The notes beneath the pieces are model-generated. The model saw nothing but the letters and a program-made list of their open reading frames with translations. It did not search any database and was not told where the DNA came from. The position numbers were made by a program, and so were the translations under genes. This document shows positions 5,633-6,683 of a stretch of 6,683 nt of DNA, piece by piece. The DNA is from Methanobrevibacter sp. (GTDB taxonomy: Archaea; Methanobacteriota; Methanobacteria; Methanobacteriales; Methanobacteriaceae). Where the stretch lies: NCBI GenBank assembly GCA_009777005.1, contig WRMT01000176.1, forward strand, positions 1-6,683, in the 5' to 3' direction. Position 1 is the first letter of the stretch. Each line of letters begins with the position of its first letter.

Positions 5633-6158
5633 TCCTAAACCAAACATGTGAAAAATTCAGTGTATAAAATTAGTGGTTTAGTGCAAAAGTGGAGTTACTC
5701 CGAGAAAATTTACAGTGTCAGTGTAATTGAATGTATATGCATCATGACATCTTGCGTAAATTGCTATTGTGAAGCCCCGAGGTGTTATGTGCTTTTAACC
5801 TGAAATTTTGCAAATAATCGTGCATATAGAAGTTTTTAGCAATAATGATAAAATATAATTAGATATAAACTTTCTGAGGAGAAATGTGATAAGAAAAGTT
5901 AATCAAAACTTTAAACAGCAAAATGTTTATGTTATACTGCATAATCTGCGACTCACATCCTCATTGTCTAAGTCGTGCGACATTTGCTTCGTTGGCAAAC
6001 CTACTTCGCCACATGTTTACATCCATTATTTTATTTTATAAGCTTTTATTCTATCTAAAACCATTGAAAAGCTAAAAATTAGGCAAAACCTCAGTAAAGT
6101 ATTATTTTACCACGCCAATAATAATTTTTCATGGAAATGTGAACAATAGGGGGAATAT
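5633..6158. other. 526-bp intergenic region of foreign-looking composition
   Basis: No convincing gene is present. Short overlapping frames exist: 5648-5803 (51 codons, GTG start), 5886-6041 (51 codons, GTG start after GAGGAG) and 5923-6075 (50 codons), but none has recognisable family features. The stretch about 5935-6020 is markedly richer in GC than other intergenic DNA here and contains small stems: CGACT (5949-5953) with AGTCG (5971-5975), and TTTGC (5983-5987) with GCAAA (5995-5999). Also present are an 11-bp palindrome GGAGT-T-ACTCC (5691-5701) and a perfect TATAAT (5854-5859). The style is that of low-GC Firmicutes non-coding DNA rather than of the AT-only intergenic DNA elsewhere in the window. 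Confidence 0.45.
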
Positions 6159-6683
6159 ATGAAAGAAAATTTCAAAGAAAAAAGTTTTTACATTTATAAA
6201 CTTTTAAATGAGTGTTTACCTATATATTCACTATTTTTAATCCTTTTTATAGAAAAAGGGTTATCAGTAGTTGAAATTTCCCTGTTACTATCTTTTTGGA
6301 GTCTCGTTGCACTATTATCCGAAGTTCCCTCTGGTATTATTGCTGATAGATGGAATAGAAAATATATGCTTTTTATTGCAACCGTTTTAAAAGCAATATG
6401 TTTTGCAATTTGGTTTATTTCAAATTCATTTTCAATGTTTGCATTAGGATTTTTATTTGGGGGAATATCAGTTTCTTTTACATCAGGAACAGAAGAAGGA
6501 TTAATTTATGATAATCTAAAAAGTGAAAAAAGAGAAAATGATTTTAGCAAAATTTATGGAAAAGGAAGGTTTTATTCAAGTATAGGAATTATAATCGGAG
6601 TTATCTCTGGAGGAGTACTTGCGAATTTTATAAGTATAAGTACAATATTCCTTATGTCCGTAGCTATACTGACTATTAATCTA
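6159..6683 (+). CDS. MFS transporter, N-terminal 175 residues (cut by the window edge)
   Basis: The open frame runs to the right edge with no stop. The first six membrane segments of a major facilitator superfamily protein are visible at about residues 15-32, 40-62, 71-88, 91-110, 141-157 and 160-175. The signature loop between segments 2 and 3 is intact as G59-IIADRWNRK-K68, preceded by SEVPS. The cytoplasmic SGTEEGLIYDNLK segment (109-121) is typical of bacterial MFS efflux and drug-resistance-like proteins. The substrate cannot be deduced. ATG 6159 follows AGGGGG (6148-6153), a strong site closer to Firmicutes usage than to the GGTGA seen in ftr and the carbonic anhydrase gene. No clear archaeal TATA box lies upstream. 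Together with the unusual upstream DNA this suggests acquisition from a gut bacterium, but that is inference. Confidence 0.85.
   Translation, partial: MKENFKEKSFYIYKLLNECLPIYSLFLILFIEKGLSVVEISLLLSFWSLVALLSEVPSGIIADRWNRKYMLFIATVLKAICFAIWFISNSFSMFALGFLFGGISVSFTSGTEEGLIYDNLKSEKRENDFSKIYGKGRFYSSIGIIIGVISGGVLANFISISTIFLMSVAILTINL

Noticed and set aside
5460..5651. Plus-strand open frame of 63 codons
   Set aside because: It is an out-of-frame shadow within the DUF3795 gene.
5884..6041. Start-stop ATGTGA (5884-5889) and the GTG frame 5886-6041 after GAGGAG as a leader peptide gene
   Set aside because: The frame has no family features and two other overlapping frames are equally open, so I did not call a gene, although the ribosome binding site is good.

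Overview
The window looks like a chromosomal segment of a gut or rumen methanogenic archaeon of the Methanobacteriales, most likely Methanobrevibacter-like. The evidence is a clear formyltransferase of the CO2-reducing methanogenesis pathway (ftr), a methanogen-type beta-carbonic anhydrase, GGTGA-type ribosome binding sites, oligo-T transcript ends and extremely AT-rich intergenic DNA. The genus is inferred from these traits, not proved.

Layout from left to right. Positions 1-384 carry a 71-bp minisatellite that reaches the window edge, a (TAA)9 tract and the 3' flank of the first gene. Two minus-strand genes follow: a PaaI-like hotdog thioesterase (385-804) and a 434-residue protein joining a helix-turn-helix-like N-terminal domain (probably DUF6398) to a TPR/ST7-like C-terminal half (904-2208). 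A 780-bp intergenic region (2209-2990) then holds a family of about 63-bp degenerate repeats, and the last copy is the promoter region of ftr (2991-3884, plus strand). Behind ftr are two similar hairpins, long T-runs and, at 4157-4281, an unusual 125-bp element with imperfect 25-bp inverted ends and nested palindromes.

A beta-carbonic anhydrase gene follows. Its reading frame has no ATG, GTG or TTG that would keep the zinc-binding cysteine. Shine-Dalgarno placement and comparison with the known methanogen enzyme both point to an ATT start at 4616. Close behind it is a cysteine-rich DUF3795-family gene (start probably 5192). From about 5633 the DNA changes character: a 526-bp stretch with patches of higher GC and bacterial-looking signals leads into a truncated MFS transporter gene (6159 to the edge) with a strong AGGGGG ribosome binding site. 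This right end may have been acquired from a gut bacterium.

Two genes are linked by metabolism: carbonic anhydrase interconverts CO2 and bicarbonate, and Ftr catalyses the second step of CO2 reduction to methane. The other genes have no evident shared pathway. The items most worth following up are the apparent AUU start of the carbonic anhydrase, the 63-bp repeats that run into the ftr promoter, and the 125-bp palindromic element.
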